This document shows, in pieces, positions 42,030 through 50,675 of a stretch of 64,000 nt of DNA (positions within the stretch are counted from its first letter, which is position 1; the number at the start of each line of letters is the position of its first letter). The stretch is from Chersky-840 sp050011815 (GTDB lineage Bacteria; Actinomycetota; Acidimicrobiia; Acidimicrobiales; UBA8190). The notes beneath the pieces were generated by a model, which searched no databases, had not been told where the DNA came from, and saw only the letters and a list, made by a program, of their open reading frames with translations. The stretch is from positions 1 to 64,000 of the forward strand of contig JBEKIJ010000010.1 in assembly GCA_050011815.1 (NCBI GenBank), written 5' to 3'. A program made the translations under genes and the position numbers.

Positions 42030-43454
42030 TTATCGACGGCCCAGCAACAGGCGCAGCCGCCGACCGACGGCGCCCACGACGGCGCGCCCACCTCCCTGCC
42101 GATAGAGATGGGCGACGCGGTCGAGGTCCAGGTGGAAGCCGGTCGAGACGGCTTCCTCAGCTTCCGCCGCCGGCGGGGGTGCGCCCAGGTGGGGCCAATC
42201 GGGCTCGTCGGGGGCCCTCCGGGGCGCGGCGCAGAACGAGGTCAGGGGGCCGAGTACCACCGACCACCGGAAACGCGCCGCCACCGCGGCGGCCCGTGCC
42301 CGGCACCCCTCACGGGCCCCGGGGTCGCCGAGCAGGTCCACGAGCGCCGCGGCCACGGCGTCGACGTCGTGGCCCGGGACGACGGTCCCGATCCCTTCGG
42401 CGGCGATGATCTCCGCGAAGCCGTCTCCGGCGGTGGCGACGATGGGGAGTCCCGCCCACAGGTAGTCGAGGATGCGGGTCCGGAACGAGTACCTCGTCTC
42501 GAGGTTCTCGAGGTGCAGACTCACACCGACGTCGGCTTCCAGGAGGTAATTCTGCCGGTCGTCGTAGGCAACCCACCCATCGTTGAAGAACACGTGGATC
42601 CCGGCCAATCCCAGGGTGTCGGCGAGCCGGCGAGCCTCGGTGGCGACGGCGGACTCCACGATGTCGGGCTTGGGGTGGCGCGTGCCCAGGAAGTACAGGC
42701 GCACCGTGGGCCGCGCCACGCGCACCTTGTCGATGGCTCGGATGAGGGTCAAAGGGTCGAACCAATCGTAAAGACCACCCCCCCAGATCACGACGTCGTC
42801 TTCGGGCCCGATGCCCGGCACCACTCCCCGCAGTGCCGGACGGGTGTGCACCGGCACCTCGTCGGGCAGTCCGAAGGGCACGACGTCGATGAACCGACGA
42901 AGGGTGGGGTCGTCCTCGTAGGTCCGGGGATTGATCCTTCCCATGGAGGCCAGGAACCCGAGCCAGAGGTCTCGCTGCTTGTCGCTGGCGCAGACGAAGA
43001 AGTCACCCCGCGCCAGCTGCTCCTCGAGCGTGCGCACGGTGTTGGCGACGTTGACCGAGCGCTCGGGGTCGCTGTCGCCTTGGGTGAGGACTAGCGCCTC
43101 GAGATGGAGGGGGTCGTAGAGATCGAACAGCATGATCTTCCCCGACCCCCGGAACTCGGGCACGTTGTGCAGGAGGTAGCCCTGCACGACAGCGACGTCG
43201 CACCAACGTTCGAGCTCTGCAAAACGCGCCCGGTCTGCCGCCTCGACCGCGAAAAGAGGAGACGTCACTTCGCACAACTCGGACGTCGTCGCCAGCACGA
43301 CATCGGACCGAGCGGCCAGCGCCTGCGCGATGTGCCAGGCACGGATGGCAGGGCCCGCCATCTTCGCGGTCAGCACGTCATCGGTGATGACCACGACACG
43401 GGGGCGCGCCCCACCCCCTGGCACACCGGCGGTCTCAGAGGAGCCGACTATCAT
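42030..43454 (-). CDS. GT4-like glycosyltransferase, divergent paralogue A
   Basis: 474 residues from ATG 43454 (MIVGSSETAGV, GGGG upstream); the frame is open to 43523. Landmarks: VVVITDDVLTAKMAGPAIRA (donor/acceptor N-terminal domain), FFVCASDKQRDLWLGFLASM, VVIWGGGLYDWFDPLTLIRA, LHLENLETRYSFRTRILDYL, GIGTVVPGHDVDAVAAALVD. This GT-B subfamily lacks a clean EX7E motif. It is divergent from and homologous to 43583-44797; promoters must lie in the 128 bp between them. Confidence 0.82.
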   Translation of the reverse strand: MIVGSSETAGVPGGGARPRVVVITDDVLTAKMAGPAIRAWHIAQALAARSDVVLATTSELCEVTSPLFAVEAADRARFAELERWCDVAVVQGYLLHNVPEFRGSGKIMLFDLYDPLHLEALVLTQGDSDPERSVNVANTVRTLEEQLARGDFFVCASDKQRDLWLGFLASMGRINPRTYEDDPTLRRFIDVVPFGLPDEVPVHTRPALRGVVPGIGPEDDVVIWGGGLYDWFDPLTLIRAIDKVRVARPTVRLYFLGTRHPKPDIVESAVATEARRLADTLGLAGIHVFFNDGWVAYDDRQNYLLEADVGVSLHLENLETRYSFRTRILDYLWAGLPIVATAGDGFAEIIAAEGIGTVVPGHDVDAVAAALVDLLGDPGAREGCRARAAAVAARFRWSVVLGPLTSFCAAPRRAPDEPDWPHLGAPPPAAEAEEAVSTGFHLDLDRVAHLYRQGGGRAVVGAVGRRLRLLLGRR

Positions 43455-43582
43455 CGCCCCGATGTACGGTCGGTCCCCGCGCGCCAACCGCTGCTCGCCA
43501 TGGATCGAGCCTAGTGAGCGCATGACCGGCTATTGCACCAAGGGTGGCGTCGTCTCGTGACGACGCAGCGCCACCGGTTCTG

Positions 43583-44797
43583 ATGCGAGCGCGCATCCTC
43601 GTCCTCACCTTCGACCCACTCACCGATGCCATGGCGGGACCGGCCATCCGTGCCTGGCACCTGGCCCAGGTGTTGTCTTCCCACTTCAGCGTCACCCTGG
43701 CCAGCACGGTGGGAGCCTCCCGGCACCACGATGCCATGCGGGTGTGCTCGGTCACGGGGGGCACTCAGGACATGGCCTCGCTTGTGCGGGAGTGCGACGT
43801 CGTGTTCGCACCGACGAGCGTGGCGCGCCGCCATCCCGAGGTCACGTCCAGTGGTCTCCCCGTCGTGATCGACATGTACATCCCCACCCATCTCGAGAAC
43901 CTCGAGCGCGGTGGTCGGACCGACGAGCAGTATTCCGAAGCCGTGGCTCACCAGGTCTCGGTCATCAACGAGGACCTCGCCCGGGGTGACTTCTTCCTCT
44001 GTGCCAGTGAACGGCAACGCGACTTCTGGCTCGGCGCTCTCTCTCACGCCGGTCGCGTCAATCCCGCCACCTACGACGACGACGTGACGCTGCGCCGCCT
44101 CATCGATGTCGTCCCCTTCGGGCTTCCTCCCGACCCGCCCCGGGCGGCCGGGCCCGTACTGCGCCGCCATTTCCCCGCCATCGGCGCCGATGACCCTGTG
44201 ATCGTGTGGGGAGGCGGCGTGTACGACTGGTTCGACCCCGTCTCCCTGGTGCGGGCGGTCGATCGGGTCCGAAAGAGCGTCCCCGACATCCGCCTCGTCT
44301 TCCTGGGCATGAGCAATCCCAACCCCGACATCGCGGAAATGGACCGGGCCGCCGAGCTGCGGGCCGTGAGCGCCGAGCTCATGCTCACGGGCTCCACCGT
44401 GTTCTTCAACGATCAGTGGGTGCCCTACCGGGACTGGGGGAGCTACCTCCTCGACGCCGACATCGCCGTCAGCATGCACCTCGACAACCTCGAGACGCGG
44501 TTCTCGTTCCGGACGCGCATCCTCGACTACCTGTGGGCGCGGCGGCCCATGATCCTCACCGGCGGCGATGCCCTCAGCGACCTCGTGGCCGAACAGGGGC
44601 TCGGGATCACCGTCGAGTCCGGTGACGTCGACGGCATCGCCGCCGCCCTGATCCGACTCCTGACCGATGGCCTGCCCGAGGCGGACTTCGGACCGACCCT
44701 GGACCGCCTCCAGTGGCCGGTGGTGTCGGAGCCCTTGGTGCGCTGGTTGGAAAGCGCGCGCCGTGCCCCTGATTCTCCGGACCTCGAGCTCCGATGA
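43583..44797 (+). CDS. GT4-like glycosyltransferase, divergent paralogue B
   Basis: 404 residues from ATG 43583. Landmarks parallel the neighbour: ILVLTFDPLTDAMAGPAIRA, FFLCASERQRDFWLGALSHA, VIVWGGGVYDWFDPVSLVRA, MHLDNLETRFSFRTRILDYL. Substitutions are spread over the whole length, so the duplication is old. It probably adds a sugar in the same pathway. Confidence 0.85.
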   Translation: MRARILVLTFDPLTDAMAGPAIRAWHLAQVLSSHFSVTLASTVGASRHHDAMRVCSVTGGTQDMASLVRECDVVFAPTSVARRHPEVTSSGLPVVIDMYIPTHLENLERGGRTDEQYSEAVAHQVSVINEDLARGDFFLCASERQRDFWLGALSHAGRVNPATYDDDVTLRRLIDVVPFGLPPDPPRAAGPVLRRHFPAIGADDPVIVWGGGVYDWFDPVSLVRAVDRVRKSVPDIRLVFLGMSNPNPDIAEMDRAAELRAVSAELMLTGSTVFFNDQWVPYRDWGSYLLDADIAVSMHLDNLETRFSFRTRILDYLWARRPMILTGGDALSDLVAEQGLGITVESGDVDGIAAALIRLLTDGLPEADFGPTLDRLQWPVVSEPLVRWLESARRAPDSPDLELR

Positions 44798-44858
44798 CCC
44801 CGGACCACCATCGGCGCCACCGCCTTGCCCGGGCGTCGCTTGACGCTCCTGTGGGGCA

Positions 44859-45152
44859 GTGGCAATCCTACGGACCGTGAAACGGTTTTTGCGGCGTGCC
44901 CAGGGTTGGATCGAGCGCCGGGCCTTCGCCCAGCTCCACGCGCGACTCGATGCCCTCGATGCCCGTCTGGAGACGCTCGTGACGCTCGAGCGTCGCCTGG
45001 GTGAAGTGCAGGCCACGGTGGAGACCACGGCGGCGCGCGCCGCGGCATCGATCGAGTACTCGCAGGGCGCCGCGGAGAGCGAGGCACGGGTCACGAGAAG
45101 GATTGAGGCGATCGAGCACCTGCTCGGGGCGAAATCACCGAGCGACGCTTGA
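44859..45152 (+). CDS. small coiled-coil protein
   Basis: 97 residues, GTG start. An amphipathic basic N terminus (TVKRFLRRAQGWIERRAF) is followed by a continuous heptad pattern (LHARLDALDARLETLVTLER, VTRRIEAIEHLLG). It has no known domain. The next gene, a two-domain glycosyltransferase, begins at a TTGA overlap. It may act as a membrane tether or assembly partner for that enzyme. Confidence 0.6.
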   Translation: MAILRTVKRFLRRAQGWIERRAFAQLHARLDALDARLETLVTLERRLGEVQATVETTAARAAASIEYSQGAAESEARVTRRIEAIEHLLGAKSPSDA

Positions 45153-47494
45153 CGGCGACAATCCGCCTCGCCGTCGATCTGCAAGCGCTGCAGGTCGACG
45201 GCATCGCCGATCGGGGGATCGGTCGGTACGTGGCGGCTCTCAGTGCCGCGCTCAACCGCATCGACCGATTGGCCGCCGGCCTGCTCGCCCCCGAGCTGCC
45301 CCCACCGCTGGGCCTCCCGCCCGAATTGGCCATGCAGGGACTGGTGCACTGGGACGACATCTCCTCGATGCGAGCTCTCGTCACCTCCGAGGGACAGGTG
45401 GCACACCATATTCCTGCGCCGTTCCTCCACAGCGGGCCCCTCGACCCCTCAGACCTCTTGCTCAGTTCCCACTGGGAGAGCCTGGGGCTTCCCCGGGTCG
45501 TGACCCTGCACGACCTCATCCCCCTCCGTGCGCCGCACCGCTATCTGCCCACCCCCGCCCATGTCGATCGGTACCGGGCGCGAGCGGCCTGGGTGGCAGC
45601 GGCCGATCTGGTGGTGACGGACTCCGAGCACACCCGGTCGGAGGCGATCGAGTTGCTCGAATGCGACCCCGACAAGGTCGTGAACATCGGGTGCGGTGTG
45701 TCACCGTTCTTCACGCCCAGCGACGGTACCGACGGCGAGCACTTCCGGTGGTACCTGGGAGAGCTCGAGGACCGCCCCTTCGTCCTCACCGTCGGCGGGA
45801 GCGACATCCGCAAGGGGACCGAACGGCTCATCGCGGCCGTCGGCCTCCTCGTGCAGGCCGGCTTCGACCTTCAGCTCCTCGTGATCGGGGAGCTGACGCC
45901 CCAGTGGCGCACGAGACTGGAGGATGCCGCCGCCGCCGCGGCGATGACCGGACGCGTGGTCCTCGCCGGCGCCGTGGGCGACGAGCTCCTGCGGGCCTGC
46001 TACCGGCGGGCGCTGGTCACGGTGATGCCGTCTCTCGCCGAAGGCTTCGGCCTGCCCGTCTTGGAGTCGGCCGCGTGTGGCACGCCGGCGCTGGCCTCGG
46101 CCACCACGGCCCTGGCCGAGGCGGCCGCCACTCCCCTCGCCACCTTCGACCCCGCCGACACCGACGCCGTCGCCCGAGCCATCGCCGAGCTGCTCTCCGA
46201 CGAGCACCGCCGGGCCCAGGTCCTCGACGCCCAGCGGGAGCTGGCGGCCCGCTCCACCTGGGACGCGGTGGCGGGCAGGGCGGGAGCGGCTCTCGACGGC
46301 ATGGGGACACGGCTCGGCCCCTCGGCATGGACCCCGCCGCCGCCCCCGACACGGGTCGCGCTGGTGGGACCCCTGCCACCTCTCGGGGGCGGGATCGGCG
46401 TCTACAACGACCGCCTCCTCCGGGCGGCCGCCGGTGCCGTGGCCATCGACGCCGTGACCCCCCTGCACGCGCCGCCCTCGCTGCCGGCGGGCATCGGCCA
46501 TTTCCCGATCGACTCCTTCGGGGTGGACACGCGGCCCGCGTCCTACGACGCCGTGATCTACACCCTGGGCAACTCCGACGGCCACCTCTCGACGGTGGAG
46601 GCCGCATTCCGGTATCCGGGGTGGATCTGGCTCCACGAGGCTCGGCTCCCCGCCATCGCCGTCACCGCCCTGGAGGCACTGGACGACGACGCCTTCGCCC
46701 GGTCACTCGGTTGGCTTCTCGATCGCGCCTACCCGGGCCGCGCACCCCAGCAGGCTGCGCACCGGGCCGGTCGGTCGGTGCGCGACCTCGTCGCCGCCGG
46801 GGTCGGCCTGCTCCCGCTGTTGGCCGAGCGGTGCCGCGGCTTTCTGGTGAATTCCGAAGTGGCCCGGCAACTCGTTCTGCTCGATCTCGCGCCCCTCGCC
46901 CATCATCCCCCTATCCACGTGCTTCCCCCCGCCTGCCCCCCGGTGGTGGCGGCCCACCGCTCGCCGGTCGAGCCCGATCCCGTGGTGGTGGCGTTCGGCA
47001 TCGTCTCCATGGCGAAACGGCCCGACCTGTTGGTGGATGCCGCCGCGGCGGCGCGGTGCCGACTGGCGTTCGTCGGACCCTGCCCACCGTTCCTGGCGCA
47101 GGTCATCGGTGATCGCGCCCGCGTCCGTGGCACCCTCGACCGCGTCGAGATCACGGGATCCGTCGATGAACCGCAATGGCGAGACTGGCTCGAGAGGGCC
47201 ACGCTCGCCGTGCAGCTCCGAGAAGGAACCAGCGGCGAGTCCTCCGCCGCGATTCTCGAAGCCCTGGCCGCCGGGGTCCCCGTGGTGACCAACCTGGCCA
47301 CGGCGGCCGAGTACCCGGAGGGGACCGTGTCGTCCCTGCCCAGTGCCGATCCCGACGTCGTCGCCACCCGCCTGCAAGACCTCCTGGCGCATCCCGAGGA
47401 GCGACGATCGCTGTCGGACGCCGGGATCGGGTTCGCCTCGACCCACCAGTTTGGCGACTTGGCCCACACGCTAATGTCGCTCGTGACCAGCTGA
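45149..47494 (+). CDS. fused double GT4 glycosyltransferase
   Basis: A 781-residue protein, TTG start overlapping the coiled-coil stop. The first GT-B unit (about 1-390) has IRLAVDLQALQVDGIADRGI, FVLTVGGSDIRKGTERL, VTVMPSLAEGFGLPVLESAA. The second unit (about 400-780) has RVALVGPLPPLGGGIGVYND, VVVAFGIVSMAKRPDLLVDA and QLREGTSGESSAAILEALAA. Each carries its own EX7E-like region, so the protein may add two sugars in succession, as in bifunctional polymer synthases. It is roughly twice the usual size. Confidence 0.85.
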   Translation: MTATIRLAVDLQALQVDGIADRGIGRYVAALSAALNRIDRLAAGLLAPELPPPLGLPPELAMQGLVHWDDISSMRALVTSEGQVAHHIPAPFLHSGPLDPSDLLLSSHWESLGLPRVVTLHDLIPLRAPHRYLPTPAHVDRYRARAAWVAAADLVVTDSEHTRSEAIELLECDPDKVVNIGCGVSPFFTPSDGTDGEHFRWYLGELEDRPFVLTVGGSDIRKGTERLIAAVGLLVQAGFDLQLLVIGELTPQWRTRLEDAAAAAAMTGRVVLAGAVGDELLRACYRRALVTVMPSLAEGFGLPVLESAACGTPALASATTALAEAAATPLATFDPADTDAVARAIAELLSDEHRRAQVLDAQRELAARSTWDAVAGRAGAALDGMGTRLGPSAWTPPPPPTRVALVGPLPPLGGGIGVYNDRLLRAAAGAVAIDAVTPLHAPPSLPAGIGHFPIDSFGVDTRPASYDAVIYTLGNSDGHLSTVEAAFRYPGWIWLHEARLPAIAVTALEALDDDAFARSLGWLLDRAYPGRAPQQAAHRAGRSVRDLVAAGVGLLPLLAERCRGFLVNSEVARQLVLLDLAPLAHHPPIHVLPPACPPVVAAHRSPVEPDPVVVAFGIVSMAKRPDLLVDAAAAARCRLAFVGPCPPFLAQVIGDRARVRGTLDRVEITGSVDEPQWRDWLERATLAVQLREGTSGESSAAILEALAAGVPVVTNLATAAEYPEGTVSSLPSADPDVVATRLQDLLAHPEERRSLSDAGIGFASTHQFGDLAHTLMSLVTS

Positions 47495-47572
47495 CCGGTC
47501 CGAGGTTTCTGTCTCTGTTCGCCGACCCGCGACCCGTCTCTCCTTCCGCATGCTCCGGAGCGGCACGACGCC

Positions 47573-48538
47573 ATGACGACCGACGCAAATGGCACCTCGG
47601 GCTCCCCGGACCAGGTGGACCTCGACCGTCTGATCGGGGAGCTCGAAACCGAAGCGGCCCGCCGACGCGCCGAGCCGGGCTACCCCCATGATGCCGATGC
47701 CCGGCTCCACTTCGAGCTGGCCCGAAGGGCCCCGGACCCGTCCCGCTCCTCGGCCCTGAAGGAGATGGTCGCTCGTGTCGGAGAGGTCGCCTCCGCCGAT
47801 ACGAGCGCGCCTCACCGTGACAGCCCTGACGCCCGGGGCTCGCGACGACGCCACCGTGAGGTGCTCAGGCGACGCCTCGAGGAGCTCGACGGTCGGGTGA
47901 CGGCGTCGGGGATGGCCACGGCCGCCGCCCTTCACGCCGTCGTCGATCGACTCGAGCAGCTCGAAGAGCGCGTGCGCCATCTCGACCCTCGAGGCGACGA
48001 AGCCGCGCCGCCGTCATCGCCGCCACAAGACAGCGCCGCCCTGGGGCGGTGGCGGAGCCGGTTGCCCGAAACCTTGGCGACCGGCGACCGGGTGCTCTAC
48101 GCGCAGGCCGAGGCCGAGGGTGTCGTGGCGGAGCTTCGGGCCGCCGGCATCGACGCCTACGGCATCACGGGCACCGAGTCCGGGCACCGGCCCGGGCCCG
48201 ATGTCCGATCCGGCGACCTCCTCACCCACCTGCGCGCCGTGCCCGACGACGCCCTCGGCGCGGTGGTGCTGGCCGGGCCACCGGAGACGATGAGCCCCCA
48301 GGGCGTCGGGCCCTTGGTGGCGGAGCTGGGCCGCGTGGCGGGGGTGGTGGTCATCATCTCCGAAGCGCCGTGGTGGTGGCGGTCGCGGCTGGGAGCGGTG
48401 CGGGCCGACCTGGCCGAGGGCCGTCCCCTCGACCCCGACACCTGGCTGCACGCCTTTCACGGGGTGGCCATGGCGGGAACCGCCGAGTACGACCCGACCG
48501 GTCAGAGCTACCGAGTGGTGGTGCGAGCCCAGGAATGA
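47573..48538 (+). CDS. coiled-coil protein with degenerate methyltransferase-like domain (module copy 2)
   Basis: A 321-residue protein. Coiled-coil-like segments are DLDRLIGELETEAARRRAEP and HREVLRRRLEELDGRVTASG, then HAVVDRLEQLEERVRHLD. The C-terminal half (ATGDRVLYAQAEAEGVVAEL, AYGITGTESG, ALGAVVLAGPPETMSPQGVG, VVVIISEAPWWW) is Rossmann-like and lacks a usable SAM glycine motif. Architecture and position mirror 37359-38378. It is followed by a GT4 gene with an ATGA overlap. Confidence 0.6.
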   Translation: MTTDANGTSGSPDQVDLDRLIGELETEAARRRAEPGYPHDADARLHFELARRAPDPSRSSALKEMVARVGEVASADTSAPHRDSPDARGSRRRHREVLRRRLEELDGRVTASGMATAAALHAVVDRLEQLEERVRHLDPRGDEAAPPSSPPQDSAALGRWRSRLPETLATGDRVLYAQAEAEGVVAELRAAGIDAYGITGTESGHRPGPDVRSGDLLTHLRAVPDDALGAVVLAGPPETMSPQGVGPLVAELGRVAGVVVIISEAPWWWRSRLGAVRADLAEGRPLDPDTWLHAFHGVAMAGTAEYDPTGQSYRVVVRAQE

Positions 48539-49743
48539 GGCTCGGACTGGTGGTCCCCCGCTACGGGGTGGACGTCGTCGGGGGGATCGAGCATTGGCTG
48601 CGGCTGCTGTGTGAACACCTCGTCTCCTTGAAGGAATGGGACGTCGAGGTCTTCACCACCTGTGCGGTGTCCGCGGCGACCTGGGCCGACGAGTTGCCAC
48701 CCGGTGACCATGAGCTTCACGGGGTGGCGGTGCATCGACGGCGCTCGGTGTCAGGCCGAGACCCGCGCTCGGGCGAGCTCAACGTGTTGATCCGACACGG
48801 CCCGGCCGCTGTGCCCGACGGGCTCGCACACCGATTCGTCGAGCTGGTGGGACCGGTCTGCCCCGACGTGCTCGACGACGCCGCCGCTTCTGCCTGCGAT
48901 CTGGTGGCCGTGACGCCCTATCTCTTCTGGCCCGCCGTCCACGGTGCTGTGCGTCTGGGCCGGCGCGTCATCTTCCACCCTGCCGCACACGACGAGCCCG
49001 AGCTCCATCTCCCCATCATGGACGCCGTGTTCCGCGCCGTGGGCGGGCTCGCCTACAACTCCTACTCCGAAAAGGCGTTGGTCGAGCACACCTTCCCCAT
49101 CGCCCATCTTCCTGCCAGCGTGATCGGTGCCACCGTGGTCGAGGGATCGGGCGATCCCGGGGTGGCGCGAGCCGTCCTCGGCCTCGCTCCCGGTGAACCG
49201 TTCGTGTTGTGCGTCGGTCGGGTCGAGCGGGCCAAGGGGTCCCATGTCCTGGCCGACCTGTGGCGCCTGTACCGCAGCCGGCGACCCGGTGCCCCCCGGC
49301 TCGTCTTCCTGGGACCGGTGCACGAGAGCCTCGAGAGCGACAACGACGTGATCGTGGCCGGACGACAACCCGAGGAGATCAAGTGGGGAGCGCTGCAAGG
49401 GTGCGAGTTCGCCATCTCCCCCTCGGCGTGGGAGTCCTTCAGCCTGGTCGTCCTCGAGGCCTGGCTGGCCGGTGTCCCGGTGGTCGTGAACCGCCGGTGC
49501 GCAGCCACGCTCGAACACTGTGAGCGCAGTCAGGGGGGCCTGGCCTTCTTCGACTACGCAGACTTCGAGACCATCACCGACAGGCTCCTGGCCGACGGCG
49601 AGCTACGCGGGCGACTGGTGCACAATGGTCGGTCCTATACCGAGCGCGTCTTCAACTGGTCGGCCATCGTCGATCGCTACGAGGTCCTGGCCGACCGCAT
49701 CCTGGCGAGAACGGGGTCCCGCGCCACGATCCCGCCAGGCTGA
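48535..49743 (+). CDS. GT4-family glycosyltransferase (module copy 2)
   Basis: 402 residues from ATG 48535. Landmarks match 38375-39634 nearly one for one: MRLGLVVPRYGVDVVGGIEH, VIFHPAAHDEPELHLPIMDA, FVLCVGRVERAKGSHVLADL, SPSAWESFSLVVLEAWLAGV (EX7E). Nucleotide-sugar dependent; acceptor unknown. Followed 17 bp later by the FkbM gene. Confidence 0.88.
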   Translation: MRLGLVVPRYGVDVVGGIEHWLRLLCEHLVSLKEWDVEVFTTCAVSAATWADELPPGDHELHGVAVHRRRSVSGRDPRSGELNVLIRHGPAAVPDGLAHRFVELVGPVCPDVLDDAAASACDLVAVTPYLFWPAVHGAVRLGRRVIFHPAAHDEPELHLPIMDAVFRAVGGLAYNSYSEKALVEHTFPIAHLPASVIGATVVEGSGDPGVARAVLGLAPGEPFVLCVGRVERAKGSHVLADLWRLYRSRRPGAPRLVFLGPVHESLESDNDVIVAGRQPEEIKWGALQGCEFAISPSAWESFSLVVLEAWLAGVPVVVNRRCAATLEHCERSQGGLAFFDYADFETITDRLLADGELRGRLVHNGRSYTERVFNWSAIVDRYEVLADRILARTGSRATIPPG

Positions 49744-49760
49744 TCGATGGGACCGTTAGG

Positions 49761-50675
49761 ATGACCGCCGTGGGTCGCCATCCCCTGTTGTCCCGGATCG
49801 CGGCACGCGCGCGCCGGTCGCTCGGCATGGAGGAACTGACACAGCGACTTCGAGCCATCGAGTCCGGCCTGGCCGATCTCCAGGCGGCGCGCTATCCGCA
49901 TGGGCCGCTGTACTTCGGCGATCACACCGCGTTGGTCTCCACGCGCTGGGGGGCCAAGATGCTGGTGGACACCCGTGATGCGGCCATCGCCCCCTGGATC
50001 GTGCTCGACGGTCTGTGGGAGACCCATGTGACGCAGTGGCTGCAGGACACGTTGCGGCCGGGCGAGGTCTTCGTCGATGTCGGTGCCAACGTGGGGTACT
50101 TCACGCTCCTGGGCGGCCTCCTGGTCGGTCCGCAGGGACGAGTGGTGGCGGTGGAGGCCCATCCCGGTCTGGCCGAGTTGCTGCGTCGGAACGTGATCAT
50201 GAACGGCCTCTACGGATACGTCACGACGTGGCACCGGGCGGCATGGTCGAGCACCACGACGCTGCAACTACACCAGAGGCTCAATTTCTCCGGCGCATCG
50301 AGCGTCGGGGCCATAGGCCAGGACGCGCTCGATCGCCTCGGGGACAGCGAGGAGATGGTCGAGGTCCTCGCCGTTCCCCTCGATGACCTCCTCGAGGGCC
50401 TTCCCCCTGTCGACGTCTTGAAGATGGACATCGAGGGTGCCGAGCTCCAAGCCTTCGCCGGGCTGTCGCGCACCCTGGCGGCCAGCCCGGGGATCTCGGT
50501 CATGTTCGAGTGGGCTCCGGAGCTGATGGAGGCGGTCGGCGACAAGGCCGGGGCGCTGCTCGATCTGTTGGAGGGCCACGGACTGCACCTTCGGCTCCTC
50601 GAGGACGGGTGCTCCTCCATCGAGCGCGCCAAGCTCCTCGATCTGCCTTACGGGAACGTCGTCGCCACACGCTGA
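49761..50675 (+). CDS. FkbM-family SAM-dependent methyltransferase
   Basis: A 304-residue protein. The FkbM domain is clear: EVFVDVGANVGYFTLLGGLL (motif I), GRVVAVEAHPGLAELLRRNV, VDVLKMDIEGAELQAFAGLS. These enzymes usually O-methylate sugars of surface glycans. The N-terminal 50 residues (RARRSLGMEELTQRLRAIES) form a short coiled coil. Its TGA overlaps the ATG of the GT2 gene. Confidence 0.9.
   Translation: MTAVGRHPLLSRIAARARRSLGMEELTQRLRAIESGLADLQAARYPHGPLYFGDHTALVSTRWGAKMLVDTRDAAIAPWIVLDGLWETHVTQWLQDTLRPGEVFVDVGANVGYFTLLGGLLVGPQGRVVAVEAHPGLAELLRRNVIMNGLYGYVTTWHRAAWSSTTTLQLHQRLNFSGASSVGAIGQDALDRLGDSEEMVEVLAVPLDDLLEGLPPVDVLKMDIEGAELQAFAGLSRTLAASPGISVMFEWAPELMEAVGDKAGALLDLLEGHGLHLRLLEDGCSSIERAKLLDLPYGNVVATR

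Noticed and set aside
43511..45430. A 639-codon minus-strand open frame over the glycosyltransferase at 43583-44797
   Set aside because: Composition is His/Gly/Asp-rich shadow sequence, and the sense strand carries recognisable glycosyltransferase motifs.
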